This document shows positions 9,318 through 20,689 of a stretch of 31,876 nucleotides of DNA, one piece after another. Source of the stretch: Astrothelium macrocarpum. Taxonomy: Eukaryota; Ascomycota; Dothideomycetes; Trypetheliales; Trypetheliaceae. How positions within the stretch are numbered: position 1 is the stretch's first letter; every line of letters starts with the position of its first letter. The position numbers and the translations under genes were made by a program. Below the pieces are notes generated by a model that saw only the letters and a program-made list of their open reading frames with translations, was not told the origin of the DNA and searched no databases. The stretch is taken from assembly GCA_021030915.1 (NCBI GenBank), contig JAGEMR010000218.1, positions 1 through 31,876 of the forward strand. Reading direction: 5' to 3'.

Positions 9318-11068
9318 TTACCTAATAGCGCTATCGGGGCTCTCGGTACCTACCTTACTCCATACCTCTGAGCCATTTGCTTCTTGAGATCCATTCGTGT
9401 ATCTATCAATGCGTTGCATACCGTCTTCTTCACTCCAGTTGTTCTGTTCGGATCCCACGGGCTTGTATGAAAGCGCTTTGATGACCATCGCTGTGGTTAC
9501 TCCTCGGTTTCCAACCTTGATCCCCGTAGAACCGTACCTATACATCCAACCTTCGTGCCAGCTCCCGTCCTCACATTGCAGATCCAGCAGAGCGCGACGA
9601 TCTTCTAGACACTCAACGTCTAGCTGCGAGCATGTGATAATGCGCATGGCTAAATCTAAGGCACTTCCCTTCATTCCTCGACGTTCGAGCACCCGCGATT
9701 TCAGCAATGAACTAAGCATTGTTTGGAGATGAAGATCGCTAGATGAGCGCAGAAGCCTCCCAATAAAGCCAAGACAACAGTCAGGAGAGGGATAATATCT
9801 GGTTCCATTCTCGTACGTACGGTTCAAGAGGACGGATCGGAGAAGCTCAATGGTGCTTTTGAACTCATGGCCACGGCCAAAGGAATAAAAGCATGCGAGA
9901 ATGTTTGCACTGACGATGGGGTCTACCCGCGGTCTATCTCGGTCGAAATACGTCTGTACCCGTCTTTAGCAATAATGATGCTGCTCATCGCTGACATCGG
10001 CCAGTGGCTGTGTGGCTTACCTGGAAAGTTCCATCTTCGTTCACATATTTAGCCATCTTGTCGAGCACGGATGAGACCGTCTTTGTTGACGAAGGCTTGA
10101 GGACTGCGAGAGCAATAGATGTGGTATCGAGATCATCAGGGAAGCGCCCATCAGGGACGAGAGCTTGTTTGCCTGAGCGGATGTCAGTGGTCGGAATTAC
10201 GATTCAATAGGAGAGAGGAGCCAATCACCGCTGAAGAAATTCCAAGTCTCTTGATCTGACCAACCAAGACTAATAAGGCTTCTGAAAGCAGTCGTCTTAG
10301 CTCTTGAATCTGGATCAAGTGGAATCACATATCCTAGGAGGAGATGACTTACTGGTCCTGAAGAGAATCCAAAATTAGCAATTTGGCAAAATTGTCTGCA
10401 AACACTACGCCGGTTTCAGTGGTGGAATCGAATCGGTTCGCATTCTGAAACATATATCTCCAAGCTCGTTCGATTGGACCATCCAAAATTTCGCGCAAAG
10501 CCTCGATAGTGGAATCGTTGAAAACGTATCCTCGCATGCCGAGAGCCTGTGCCGCAAGGACATTCTCCTCTTTGTCGTCGATGAAAACCACCTGGTCGCC
10601 TGTCAAGCCCATTTGATCCAGAATATGGCGGTAAAAGTCCATCTCTGGCTTCCGCATGCCAGCAGCTCCCGAGGTGAACACGCGATCAAACAGACCCCAG
10701 TCTATCCTCGCTTCAAGCTCCGCAAAGTCTTCTTTTCCAACATTCGACATAGCATTCACCTCCAATCTTGGGTACTCCTTCAATTTGCTAAGCAAAGACA
10801 GGATTGCTGGATTCGGCTGCAAAGACTTGCGTGCTTGTGCAAATGCTTCGGCAATCTCTGCCGCGGGAATGAAGAACTGCTGAGCACACTCTTCGAAACA
10901 TGCGTTCCGACTGATCTCACCACGCTCGTATCTATGCCATATCGACGAGGAGAGAATGTCTCTCAACCTCCGCGCTGGAATAGCCGTCCTTGTGTTAGCA
11001 GACCAGGTAAAAAGAACGTCACCAAGGTCAAAAACGATGCTTCGGATAGAGGAGTACTGGAAATCCAT
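9318..11068 (-). CDS. HAD-like domain / terpene cyclase fusion (AstC/DrtB-type class II cyclase)
   Basis: Four exons on the minus strand: 11068-10353, 10281-10229, 10172-10021 and 9953-9318. The introns are 71, 56 and 67 nt, and phases match, giving 518 residues. The N-terminal about 235 residues are a HAD-like domain: RSIVFDLGDVLFTW (motif I), NAMSNVG (motif II), GMRKPEMDFY (motif III Lys) and VVFIDDKEENVLAA (motif IV). The rest is a terpene-cyclase alpha-helical barrel: ETWNFFSG, then PDDLDTTSIAL with the DxDTT motif used by class II cyclases of this family, TYFDRDRPRVDPIV, GTRYYPSPDC and LLDLQCEDGSWHEGWMY, then GNRGVTTAMVIKAL. Known relatives such as AstC (astellolide) and DrtB cyclise farnesyl diphosphate to drimane skeletons by protonation. 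Motif I reads D-L-G, without the second Asp of HAD phosphatases, so dephosphorylation may need another enzyme. I chose ATG 11068 because the 31 codons upstream run into a MITE. Confidence 0.92.
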
Positions 11069-11154
11069 CGCTGACGATACTATCGCTGACGATACTGTCT
11101 CGATATTTTCCTTTGCGTTATTACAAGTGCGACGCACGTTAGTAAAATAGAAGA

Positions 11155-11417
11155 ATGTCACTTTCGAAGTTATCCTAGCCGGTAAGCAACCATAGGCATA
11201 TACTAAACTAGACTTGGTGAGAGTGCCACCAGCAGGTGAAATAAGAAATGTTATACCAGGGTCAGGTCAATTAGCTGAGCTAATCCTATATGGATCTTAT
11301 GATTGGCTTAGATTGCCTGATCCAGCTGAATGAACTGACCCTGGTATAACATCTCTATTTTCATCCGCTGGTGGCGCATCCGTGACTGCTTGGCTAAGAT
11401 AACCTCGAAAGTGACAT
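11155..11417. mobile_element. Foldback MITE-like element in the shared promoter
   Basis: The 263-bp segment is almost wholly an inverted repeat. The outer 26 bp match as ATGTCACTTTCGA(A/G)GTTATC(C/T)TAGCC. After a divergent patch, the arms match again at GCCACCAGC and at GTTATACCAGGGTCAG, up to a short centre near 11290. It has no coding capacity. No target duplication is obvious at the flanks. It sits 87 bp upstream of the terpene-cyclase ATG and 466 bp upstream of the P450 ATG, so it may affect both divergent promoters. The family cannot be assigned from ends alone. Confidence 0.8.
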
Positions 11418-11882
11418 GTCTGATAGTATGTTAGCAGCTCAGTAGCAGGTATCCGCTGCTAAAAATGATTGATGTATCAATCTGCTTTACTGCAAAGAGT
11501 CTGCATGTTCCATTCTCACGAATAGATGCGCCGCATATCGTGCTGCATGGATTTGTCAATCAGAAGGCAGGTGTACGGAGAGATCGGCCCCATCCTGCAT
11601 CAGGTCTTTAGGAATATGATGCATGATGCTGGTCAGTCTTAGTCTTCAGCTTGACAACGAATGATCATGTAGGATGAAGGCGCGTGCAACATTGTACCAG
11701 GTACCTCCGATTTATTTTGCTGTGCCGTCCTCTTGCACTGTTCTTCTAACCATTGTGCATTCAGCTAACCCTTTCGGAGGCAGCCTCATTCGGCAAGTCC
11801 TCATGGATTACTGACTTCTTTGGAGATCCTCGTATTCAATCAGCATGCCAGACTCATTCTTCTTGTGCAGCTTTCTTTCAAA
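11418..11882. promoter_or_regulatory. Remaining divergent intergenic region upstream of the CYP65-like P450
   Basis: This non-coding sequence lies between the MITE-like element and the P450 start codon. It must contain the P450 promoter and, by position, may act on the divergent terpene cyclase. I could not identify a specific regulator site. Confidence 0.4.
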
Positions 11883-13651
11883 ATGAAGCAGGCCTTGGAA
11901 GTGGAACATGATCGGACGCTTTTACACGGTTGTTTTGTTGCGATGTTAGCTCTATCCTCTATTTTCATTTCGGTAATCATTACCTACCCGTCCATAACAT
12001 CAATATCATGAAGCATTAGTAGTTCAATTTCCCCTAATGTCCTTCGTATTCTAGGTTGCAATTCTCATTGCATTGAAGTTCATCTACAACGTCTATTTCC
12101 ACCCACTGGCAGCGTATAAGGGGCCACTCTATCTCGTCGCTTCGGACATACCGCTGGCTATCCTCTCCCTTCTCGGCACCAGTCAGTATCCACTCAAGGC
12201 TGCGCACGACCGATATGGCGAGATTGTACGGATCGCTCCTGGTACACTTTCATACATAAAGCCGCAAGCGTGGACCGATATCTATGGATACAAAAGGGGC
12301 GGCGGAGGGCGGGCTAATTTCCCTAAAGATCCACGCTTTTACAACGAGATGATGCTTGGCAAGGAGACAATCACGCTCGTGAGCGATGACGATGCGGTGC
12401 CTATTAGACGAGCATTGAATAGCGCATTTTCGCACCGAGCACTTCTCGAGCAGGAACCCTTGATGCAAGATCACATTAGCAGACTCATGGCGCAGTTTGC
12501 CAAGTACAGCGCCCTGGGCGAATCGGTCGATATTCGCCAATGGTTTACCTTTTCCATGTTTGACATCAATAGCGATTTTGGATTTGGTGACGATATGGGC
12601 TGTGTTAGAAATGGCAATTATCATGAGTGGGTCAAATTTGTTATTGACTACTTTTTTGCCGCGACGCTACTCCATCAGTGTCACAAATTTTGGCCGTTAA
12701 ATCGATTGCTCGCCATGTGTATCCCAAAATCGGTACGACAGATGCAGAAGAATCACAACGAGGCCTCACTGACTCGCGTTCGGAGACGAATGGAAATGGA
12801 ATCTGATCGTCACGACTTTATGTATTATTTCATGAAGCAGGCAAACAAGGAAAACCTATCGGAAAAAACAATCGAAGCGCAAGCGACCGTCGTTATTCTT
12901 GCAGGTAGCGAGACCTCGTCTGTTGCAGAGACTGCGGCCATTTACCATATCCTTACGCATCCAAACGTCTATAAGCGTCTGAAAGAGGAGATTCGAAGCA
13001 CATTTGCTAATAAGCATGATATCAATCTGGAAGATGTCCTCTACAAATTGCCCTACCTTGATGCTGTCGTGCAGGAAACACTCCGCATCCATGCACCACT
13101 TGCAAACGGATTCACTCGCTGGGTCCCGGAAAAGAATGGCGCAGTCATTTGCGGGCTACGCGTTCCGCAGGGTGTGAGTATAGGACCTTTGCCTCTACCC
13201 TCGAATCGATTCACATACCCCTGCTGTCTTTTTTCCGCTGTTATCTTCGCTAACGGATGGCCGATGACAGACGGTGGTCACTATCAACCATTACTGTTCC
13301 AACACATCAGCTCAAAATTTTCGAGACCCAATGAGCTTTGTTCCAGATCGATGGATGGGCGATGCCGCATACGCTGATGACAAAAGAGAAGTCGTACAGC
13401 CGTTCTCAGTTGGACCAAGAAATTGCCCCGGTCAACAGTTAGTCAAACCGCCTTCCTAAGCCGCGAGAACTGGTCATTGACAGGGTTGCAATAGTTTTGC
13501 CCTGCACAACATTAAATTGACGCTAACTCATCTGCTCTGGCGTTTCGACATGGAGCTAGGCGAGAATACCGAAGGCTGGGCGGTCGGCCAAAGGATCTAC
13601 AATGGCTGGATCCAGCCTGCGCTTCCGGTCTTCATAAAGGAGCGGGTCTGA
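11883..13651 (+). CDS. Cytochrome P450 monooxygenase, CYP65/isotrichodermin C-15 hydroxylase-like
   Basis: Four exons (11883-11972, 12055-13173, 13271-13437, 13495-13651) with introns of 82, 97 and 57 nt give 510 residues with consistent phases, typical for an ER-anchored fungal P450. The N-terminal anchor is MLALSSIFISVAILIALKF, followed by YNVYFHPLAAYKGP, the proline-rich hinge of this family. Further marks are RIAPGTLSYI, the I-helix AGSETSS, the ExxR motif as ETLR in VVQETLRIHAPL, MSFVPDRWMGD, and the haem loop FSVGPRNCPGQ with the cysteine ligand. Upstream ATGs in other frames were not used because only 11883 joins the anchor by a clean intron. It is expected to hydroxylate or oxidise a hydrophobic substrate, and it lies divergent to the HAD-terpene cyclase, whose product is the natural candidate. 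The exact substrate cannot be read from sequence, and resemblance to the named hydroxylase is family-level only. Confidence 0.92.
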
Positions 13652-13684
13652 TCGGGTTTGTTCGGTGTACCAGCAGAGTACATC

Positions 13685-14070
13685 TCAGAACCGAGTAATG
13701 AAGTGTTCAGGGCGTACCCTAAGCGACAATCCTGTTAGATACGGAACACCACCAATGAAGTAGTCTGCTTTCAGGGAAGAGTATGCAATGCGTTGTAAGG
13801 CTAGCCATTCAGATTTACCGGTGATTGAACTCTGGGTCTGGTCAAGACCTGGGTGACCGATGTTAATCTGCATTAGCTGTCTCACTTAGGAACGAGGCGT
13901 AAATAATGCAACTAACAACCTGGTAGCCAGCTTTCATTAGATCGGTACGTCCAATTTGGTGCTTCAATGCGGCTGCATTGTCTAGAGCATAATGTCGGTG
14001 TCTACCTTATCACATTATAACTCCGTAGATCGAGATGATCCATCAGAAAATAGTTGCCGCCTGTTTGCCT
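13685..14070 (-). pseudogene. Possible coding remnant, family not recognised
   Basis: The minus strand has protein-like segments that change frame. NYFLMDHLDLRSYNVIR (near 14020-14070) is followed by ALDNAAALKHQIGRTDLMKA (near 13925-13990) in another frame. INIGHPGLDQTQSSITGK continues to ADYFIGGVPYLTGLSLRV (13685-13870) and a stop at 13685-13687. The composition and motif-like density look like an old protein rather than chance, but I cannot name the family. It sits just 34 bp beyond the P450 stop, tail to tail. Short introns could explain some breaks, so a living gene is not excluded. Confidence 0.35.
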
Positions 14071-15823
14071 GAGAGCAGAGTGTATTGAAGGCAACCAAAC
14101 CTGGCGGAGGGTACCTGTAGTATGTGCAGCCAACTTGTAGAGTAATCAGACTTCGAAAGCAACATTCCTAATCCGTTAGACGAGATTATCACACGCTAGA
14201 CATTAGCCGGCTCATCAGAGATCCTCAAAGCAAACGCCGCCTCCTGCTAGATGAACAGTGCCGAGTTGCGTCCGATTGTTAGCGTTGATGGTCGTGAAAT
14301 TTATCTACTATGGGAAACCTCTGTGAATAGAGGACGACTGAAGCTGACTGTGTGTTTTCTCATTCACCGAACCCTCGTTGACTAAACCCTCATAATCCTT
14401 CATAGATCATACTTCATTCAGCTCTCTGTGTATAATCTTTTCTTGGATCCATTTTCTTTAATTCGACTATTCTGTATGTGTACAGACCTGAAGGACGTGT
14501 TGATTACACGCTAATGGTCGGGCGCACCTTTGTGCAGTAGAAGTGTAGCATCAAAGCGTTGAGATTTTGAACTTGCTAAGAATGTGGCCGAGTCAAATCG
14601 AGAAAGCAGCAGGGTCTTACCAAGTAGGAAAGCGACAAATTAAATCTCTACACGCAAACGCCTCACACTTATATTAGGCTAGCTATTGATATTGGCTTGG
14701 TAACTGGCATCATATATGTTCGTGGAATGCGACGAATAGAGTATATGATTGTCAATAAGGCAGCAGCTACAGGAATCTCGACTGCGGGGCTGACGCACCT
14801 CTCAGAAAAGACAAATATTTGACGACGATTTTAGACAGAGTTGGCGTATCAGAGTAAAGCATTCGCGAGGTACAGCTGTATTTGCTCCGCTTCCATCTGC
14901 AGAAGGCTGAGAACGGAAGTGTCAGATGTGATCGGATGGTTGTCTGCATGTTGGAGGGGTCGGCAATGTTGAGGAGCAAATTTTGATTTGACAAACGCAA
15001 GCTGCGAGAAGAATAGTCAGTTCTTGGCTTTCCAATGGGCGTATTTTTGGTGTGACACAATCTAAGTCCAAATGCCGGGCGCAAAGCTTGCGGCTGAAAA
15101 GGCTCCAGCTAACAGCGGCTGCCTATTTTCTAGCGTGGGACACGCTTTTGCTGTGCTCACAGATTAGACCTTTACTTGACCACGCCTCGTCGCAACTGGC
15201 AGACCGCAATCCCTGTTGGAACAAAGAATAGACGGTTTCCTTGATGAATGCTCGACTCCTTTGGCTAAAGGAGGTTAAGGTCAGTTTGCATGCAGAAGGG
15301 ATTCGCAACCATCTTTCTGCCTTCGTTACCTATGCGATAAGTGACTACGCGTTAGACCAAAACAGAACAACGAAAGAAGATAAGGTCCCGCAACCACCAG
15401 GGATATTGAACCATCCGTAACTCGCCTAGACCGTTTGCGCTGATCTTTGGGTCCGAATTGTGATGCTCTCGCACTGAGAGCCATGCTAATTCTCCGGAGA
15501 GTCATTGGCGCGGTAAGATCACGTCGTGAGCAATAGAACGACATGGTTCTGGACACACGAAAGGCTTAATGTACCTAGGTACCGAAACGTCTGTCTGTAA
15601 GGAGGTGTAAGAGCTGAACTCCCAAATGTGCCCCAAACTACTGGCGTTGCTGAGTAAGCCGTGCGGCTCGCAGCCAAAACTCTCGCGCAGTAGACAGACA
15701 AGCTTTGAGACGCACTACTACCTTGAGGCACGGCTGGTCGCGATCATTCATCGCGCCTTGAATTTTTGATTGTGAGCGCTCCTTCAAGCAGTTGCGCTTC
15801 GTTGATCCTTGACTTTTCACCAT
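14071..15823. other. Intergenic region, no supported gene
   Basis: Short open frames on the minus strand (14767-15084, 15123-15308, 15326-15556, 15519-15731) show no domain, no membrane pattern and no splice logic. The last part before 15824 is the presumed promoter of the dehydrogenase gene. Confidence 0.45.
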
Positions 15824-16987
15824 ATGGGTAATATTCTGAGTCAGTTTTTCTTCATTCCTCAGCCTTCCATCACAGAGAAAAATTGTCCCGATCAGACAGG
15901 GCGAGTAAGTGCTTCCTTCAACAAAACGTATAAGGCTTAAGGGTCTTAATAGGTGTTTTTCGTCACCGGTGGTTATGCCGGCGTTGGGCTTGAATTATGT
16001 ACAATTCTTTACAGCCACAACGCCACCGTTTATATCGCAGGCCGATCTGAACCAAAAGCTCAAAAAGCTATCTCAGATATCAGAAAGTTGTATCCTAAGA
16101 GTAGCGGCCATGTAGAGTTCATACATCTCGATCTTGCTGATCTCTCTACCGTCAAACCCGCTGTTGATGCATTCACCACCAAGCAACAGCGCCTCGATGT
16201 CCTTGTGAATAATGCCGGGGTACGTTCCCCATTGAATTTCATGTTTTATATCACGCTTCGTGTACGCGTGAACTCGAATCTTCTAACGAAGTCACCCGCA
16301 GGTCATGTATCCACCCAAAGGAAGCACGAGCGCCCAAGGTCACGAGCTTCAAGTAGCCACGAATTGCCTTGGGCCTTATCTTCTCTATCAGCTACTCCTT
16401 CCAATCCTCACAACGACTGCCGCCAGCTCGCCGACAGGTAGCGTGCGAGTAACATGGGCTGGATCTGTTGCTGTCCACGTTGCCGCCCCCAAACCTCACG
16501 GTATTCAAGTCGATAGCAACGGTCGCCCGAGAGACATGGGTGTGTCGCCGAACTATGGGCAGACCAAAGTCGGCAATGCCATAATGGCGCGGGAATTTGG
16601 AAAGGCTACGCCGCAGACAGGTATCGTGCATGCCGCTTTTAACCCGGGTAATTTGAAGTCCGAGCTTCAGCGGCATTGGAAGGGCCTGGGCCGGTCTTTC
16701 ACAGTAAGTAGTTATACCAATGTTCAAGTTCGAGCTGAGACATGTTCCTTTCGCAGGTGAATTGCCTATGCTATCCGCCGATCAATGGCGCATATACAGA
16801 GCTGTGGTCGGCCGTCGCCCCTGAGTTGACCCCTGATAAAAGTGGTGCATATGTGTTCCCTTGGGGCAGGCTCGGAAGCCTTCCTGAGGGAGTCGAGGAA
16901 TCTCTGAAGGGGAAAGCTGAAGGGGGTTCTGGCATCGCAGCTGATTTTCTGGCATGGTGCAGGCAGCAGACAGAGGCGTTCCTTTGA
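15824..16987 (+). CDS. Short-chain dehydrogenase/reductase (SDR), retinol-dehydrogenase-like
   Basis: Four exons (15824-15904, 15953-16219, 16302-16703, 16757-16987) with introns of 48, 82 and 53 nt give 326 residues; all phases are zero. It is a Rossmann-fold NAD(P)-dependent oxidoreductase. Seen are the cofactor motif TGGYAGVG straight after the first intron, the strand-loop YIAGRSEPKA, LDLADLSTVK, the structural motif LVNNAG ending exon 2, and the catalytic YGQTK (YxxxK), followed by a P-G segment (FNPGNLKSEL). The catalytic Ser region reads VTWAGSV. Length and architecture are normal for the family and there are no breaks. It probably oxidises an alcohol or reduces a ketone, most likely on the terpenoid made by the neighbouring cyclase and P450, which is inference from position. 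A role outside the cluster is possible. Confidence 0.92.
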
Positions 16988-17570
16988 CGTAATGAATCGC
17001 GACGCCTTCGCAGTCTCGCCGAATCCTTGCTGATTTTCCTACCTTGGTTGGTCCGTCGCAAGTTGGTATGCAATGATGTTGAAGTCTGCTGAGACCGAGT
17101 CGTTCATTCTACGCTATCTTTGTCCACGAATGACCTCCTTTTAGTAAAGCAGAATGATTCTTAAACCCCACCTTTAGCGTACTCTCTTCTTAATAACGAT
17201 TTTCTGGTTGAAATCAGGACGAATTTCTGTATCGTATTTGACATTCTTTGGCCTTTGAGTCTGACCTTCCGGAAAGGCTCGTAATTTAGAAGTAAATCTG
17301 CTAGCACCAATTTAATCAGAGCTTCTGCATACCACCTACCGGGGCATGTAAACCGGCCGCTGCCCCGCTGTATTTGCCCATGACACTGTCGACTAGCGCC
17401 GCAGTCAGCCCAGTTTAGACTCAGGGAGCATGTTTAGCTCCTGGAGGAACTTTGGAGCGAGGACAATCATGTCGCCCATCAGCGTTTGGACGATATAGTT
17501 CTTATCTCTGGCCTTGTTGAGGGAACTATGAGAAGACAGCTTTGGCAATAGTCATTAGAGCCCCTACATA

Positions 17571-17788
17571 CAGCGGTGGATCAGTTGGGCGTCCCCTCCG
17601 CACCGCCGCAGCCCCGCACCCACCTCACCACCAAATTTGTATGGGAACTCGGGATCAGCTTAGCACACAAGCGTGGTATTTGCCTGCTTACCTGTAATTC
17701 GTTCATTCGATCGTTTGATCGTTCGATTTTCTAATTAGATAATTTTGAAACCGGATCTCGTGGTGATGAGATCGAAATGGTCCGAAAT
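17571..17788 (+). repeat. Left terminal inverted repeat
   Basis: It matches the reverse complement of 20847-21064. In the outer 170 bases nearly all differences are C/T or G/A transitions. The repeat reaches slightly past the transposase ATG, which lies at offset 206 from the end. Confidence 0.9.
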
Positions 17789-18823
17789 ATCGTTCTTTTT
17801 TAATATACTATTATCACCATATTTTTGGATTATGACGATCTCCAGCAACGCGATATTGCCCGAATTATTCATACAATTATTCGGACAATAAAAAGGATCA
17901 AAAGAAATATCAAATTATATGATAATCTTTTAAATCCAATTCATCATCACGGTCCTTCGTGTATATTGACGCCTGAAATGGTTCGAATATTACAGGATTA
18001 TCTTCTTCAGAAACCTGCTTTATTTGGAGATGAAATGAAGGACTGGATCTGGTAACAGTATTCGGTCATTATGAATAAAACTGTGATATTCCGGAGATTG
18101 AAATAGAATGACTGGAATAGGAAAAAGATTCGGATCTACCAATGAATTAATGAATTTAATAATTAATCAATTAATTTGAAATGTCATTGAATAATTAAAA
18201 AATATTGCGTTGAATTTTGAGATAATTATATGATTATAATGACCGAATATTTGGCTGAATAATTGGTATATATCGACGAGAATGGAATAAATCGATGTAT
18301 TGGATTTCGTTTTTATAATCGAATATCAAAAGAATTTAAAATAATTTAATGTTATTTTTTCGAACGTAGACGGCGTTATAATATCCTGCCGATATATATA
18401 ATTAATGGAATTCTGGATTATTGGATTTATGAAGGTTCAATAATATTTCAGATATTTATACATTGATTGGAAGAATCGCTACTGCCGAAATATTTTCCAT
18501 TTAATTCTGATAATCTATTATCAAATTCGGTATTGATAATGAATAATATATCAATATATTATAATAAAAAGATGATTAATTTGATAATAAAATAATTCGG
18601 AATAAAACTGATATATTTATTTTTATATTTGTCTGATTTGAATTCAATCAAAAAGTTTTTTTCTGAATTCAAATAATTCGTTCAAAAATATTATGCGTTG
18701 TATTCAGATTCAGAAGATTTTGAATTTGTCGAATATTTAATCTAGATTCTTGAAAAAATTGGATATAATAAGGAATCAGTTTGGGGGCATTTTCGTAATT
18801 GGGGTATTTCTGTTATTAATTAA
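17777..18823 (+). pseudogene. Tc1/mariner transposase, RIP-inactivated
   Basis: From ATG 17777 (inside the terminal repeat) to TAA 18821-18823 is a single register of 349 codons with stops but no frameshift. A helix-turn-helix region is followed by HHHGPSCILTPEMVRILQDY and LQKPALFGDEM (17930-18040), the second DNA-binding half of fungal Tc1-like transposases. The catalytic core shows YIDENGINRCIGFR (first Asp, about 18269-18310), RRRRYNILPIYIINGIL (18366-18416), and VLIMNNIS (about 18530-18553), where the second catalytic Asp codon is now Asn, a G-to-A change as RIP makes. LYLFLYLSDLNSIKKFF (about 18616-18665) matches the PPYSPDLNPIEEFF motif with the third acidic residue. The end NKESVWGHFRNWGISV is also typical. 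About 348 residues is normal for the family. It is dead in this copy. Confidence 0.9.
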
Positions 18824-20689
18824 TTGAATTTCTAATTATATAATCAGAATAATTTGATTTTATTTTATGTGTTATAGAAGGTATTATGGAGGGTTATATG
18901 GAAATAATGTTATATAAAAATATATATACGATCGAATTATATAATATATTTTCGAAATATATTTTATATATTGATCAATATCGAATTTATTAATAAATTA
19001 TTAAAGAAAAAATGACGGACGAATATAATATTTATTTATATTAAAATTATAGGATTATTTAATTAAATAATAAAATATAAATATTATTTTGAATCAGATT
19101 ATATTATTAATCATTGAATTTATTAATAATTTATTAAAAAAAAAATGTTAATTTTATGCAATTTCGTTCGTTTATATATATTTCAATTTATTCGGCTGAT
19201 TTCATTCGCCATCTCTTCCACCATTTATTCAATCATCTTCTTTATCATAATTTTATTCTTCTAATTATTCAATTAATTATTGATTTATCAAATTAATAAA
19301 TTATTTATTTATCTGATTAATTAATTAATTTATTTTTTATTCCATTTTTTAATATCTCAAAAAATTGCGATAATAATATTTCTAACCACATCTCCTTCAA
19401 TCAATAATTTGATTCTCTCATTATTCTATTATAATGATTTGAATTCTTTAAGATTATATTTATATTAATCAAGAATCTCCATTATTTTATCGAATTCAAT
19501 TTTAATGAAATCATATTTATTTCGTTATTTATATTATTTCAAATATATCAATATTCTTTTATTAACCGCCAATTCAGATACTAATAAAAACGATGAAGGA
19601 ATAATTTTCATTTATGATCTCTCAAATAATATAAATATTTTATTAAATATATCTCATTCATTATTCCAATATTCATCAGATGATTTCTAATAAAAATTGA
19701 AGATATTTATGGGAATAATATTCGTAAAATTAGAAATTAATACCGAAATAATTTTACGATTTCAATCATTTCATTCAATAAATTATTTAAATAATTCAGA
19801 TAATAATTCATTTAAAATAATTATTCCAATTATAATTAAATCATTTCATTTTTTTATATCAGTTATATCTAATCAGATATATTATTAAATTAATTTATTA
19901 ATCCAATATCAATTCGATTTCTGACCATAATCGTCCGAATATTTCTATTTCGAAATGATTTTATAAATCAGATTATCATCTGATTTAATTTATTAAATTA
20001 TTTAAAAAAAATTCAATCTTATAAATTCAATAATAAATATCTGATATTCATTTAATTAATTTGATAATAAATCAAATAATATTAATATTATACCAAATTA
20101 TATTTATTCACCGTTTTAAAGGAAATTTTATTATTCATCAATTCAATAATTATATCCATTATAAATTCTTATTTATTTCATTCAATTCAGAATTTAATTA
20201 ATTTCTGATCAATTTTAACCCAAAATTCTGATTCTGATAAATTAATAAATAAATTAAATAATTAATTTCATATTTTTAATGATTTCGGAATTAATTTAAT
20301 TTTAATTTCAATAATATCAATTCAGTTATTAGAAATTCTATCCAATCTGATATTATTAAAATTATTCCAGAAATAAGAATTCTAATACGATTCTAATGAA
20401 TTCTTAATTTTATTTTTATAATTTGCGTATATTTTTTTGAATTTATATTTAAATCGTCAGATCAAATTAAAATAAAGCGATTTTATTTTCTTATTCATTA
20501 TTACCGATTTAATTAAATTAATTATTTTTTTATTATTCTGAACTGATATCATATTGATATTATGAAATGAATTTGAAAACGAATAATTCATCAAAAAAAT
20601 AGATAACAATTAATTAAAAAATGGATTTATATTGATTTAAAATGATTTAAACTGAAAATCAGCAGAAGTAGGTATTTATATCTCCATGA
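18824..20689. other. RIP-mutated interior of the Tc1/mariner element
   Basis: Almost pure A/T with scattered stops. The plus-strand frames at 19505-19690 and 19697-19888 are low-complexity and not credible genes. On the minus strand the frame from 20858 continues as Lys/Asn/Ile-rich sequence with occasional stops. No nested element borders were found. Confidence 0.5.

Noticed and set aside
11069..11161. Upstream ATG at 11161 as start of the terpene-cyclase gene
   Set aside because: The extra 31 codons read into the end of the MITE-like element and have no family likeness; the HAD domain starts normally at the Met of 11068.
12250..13092. Antisense frames within the P450 gene
   Set aside because: Shadows of the CYP65-like coding exons on the opposite strand.
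19505..19888. Two AT-rich plus-strand frames inside the Tc1/mariner element
   Set aside because: Low-complexity Ile/Asn/Lys sequence in RIP-saturated DNA, without any transposase motif.
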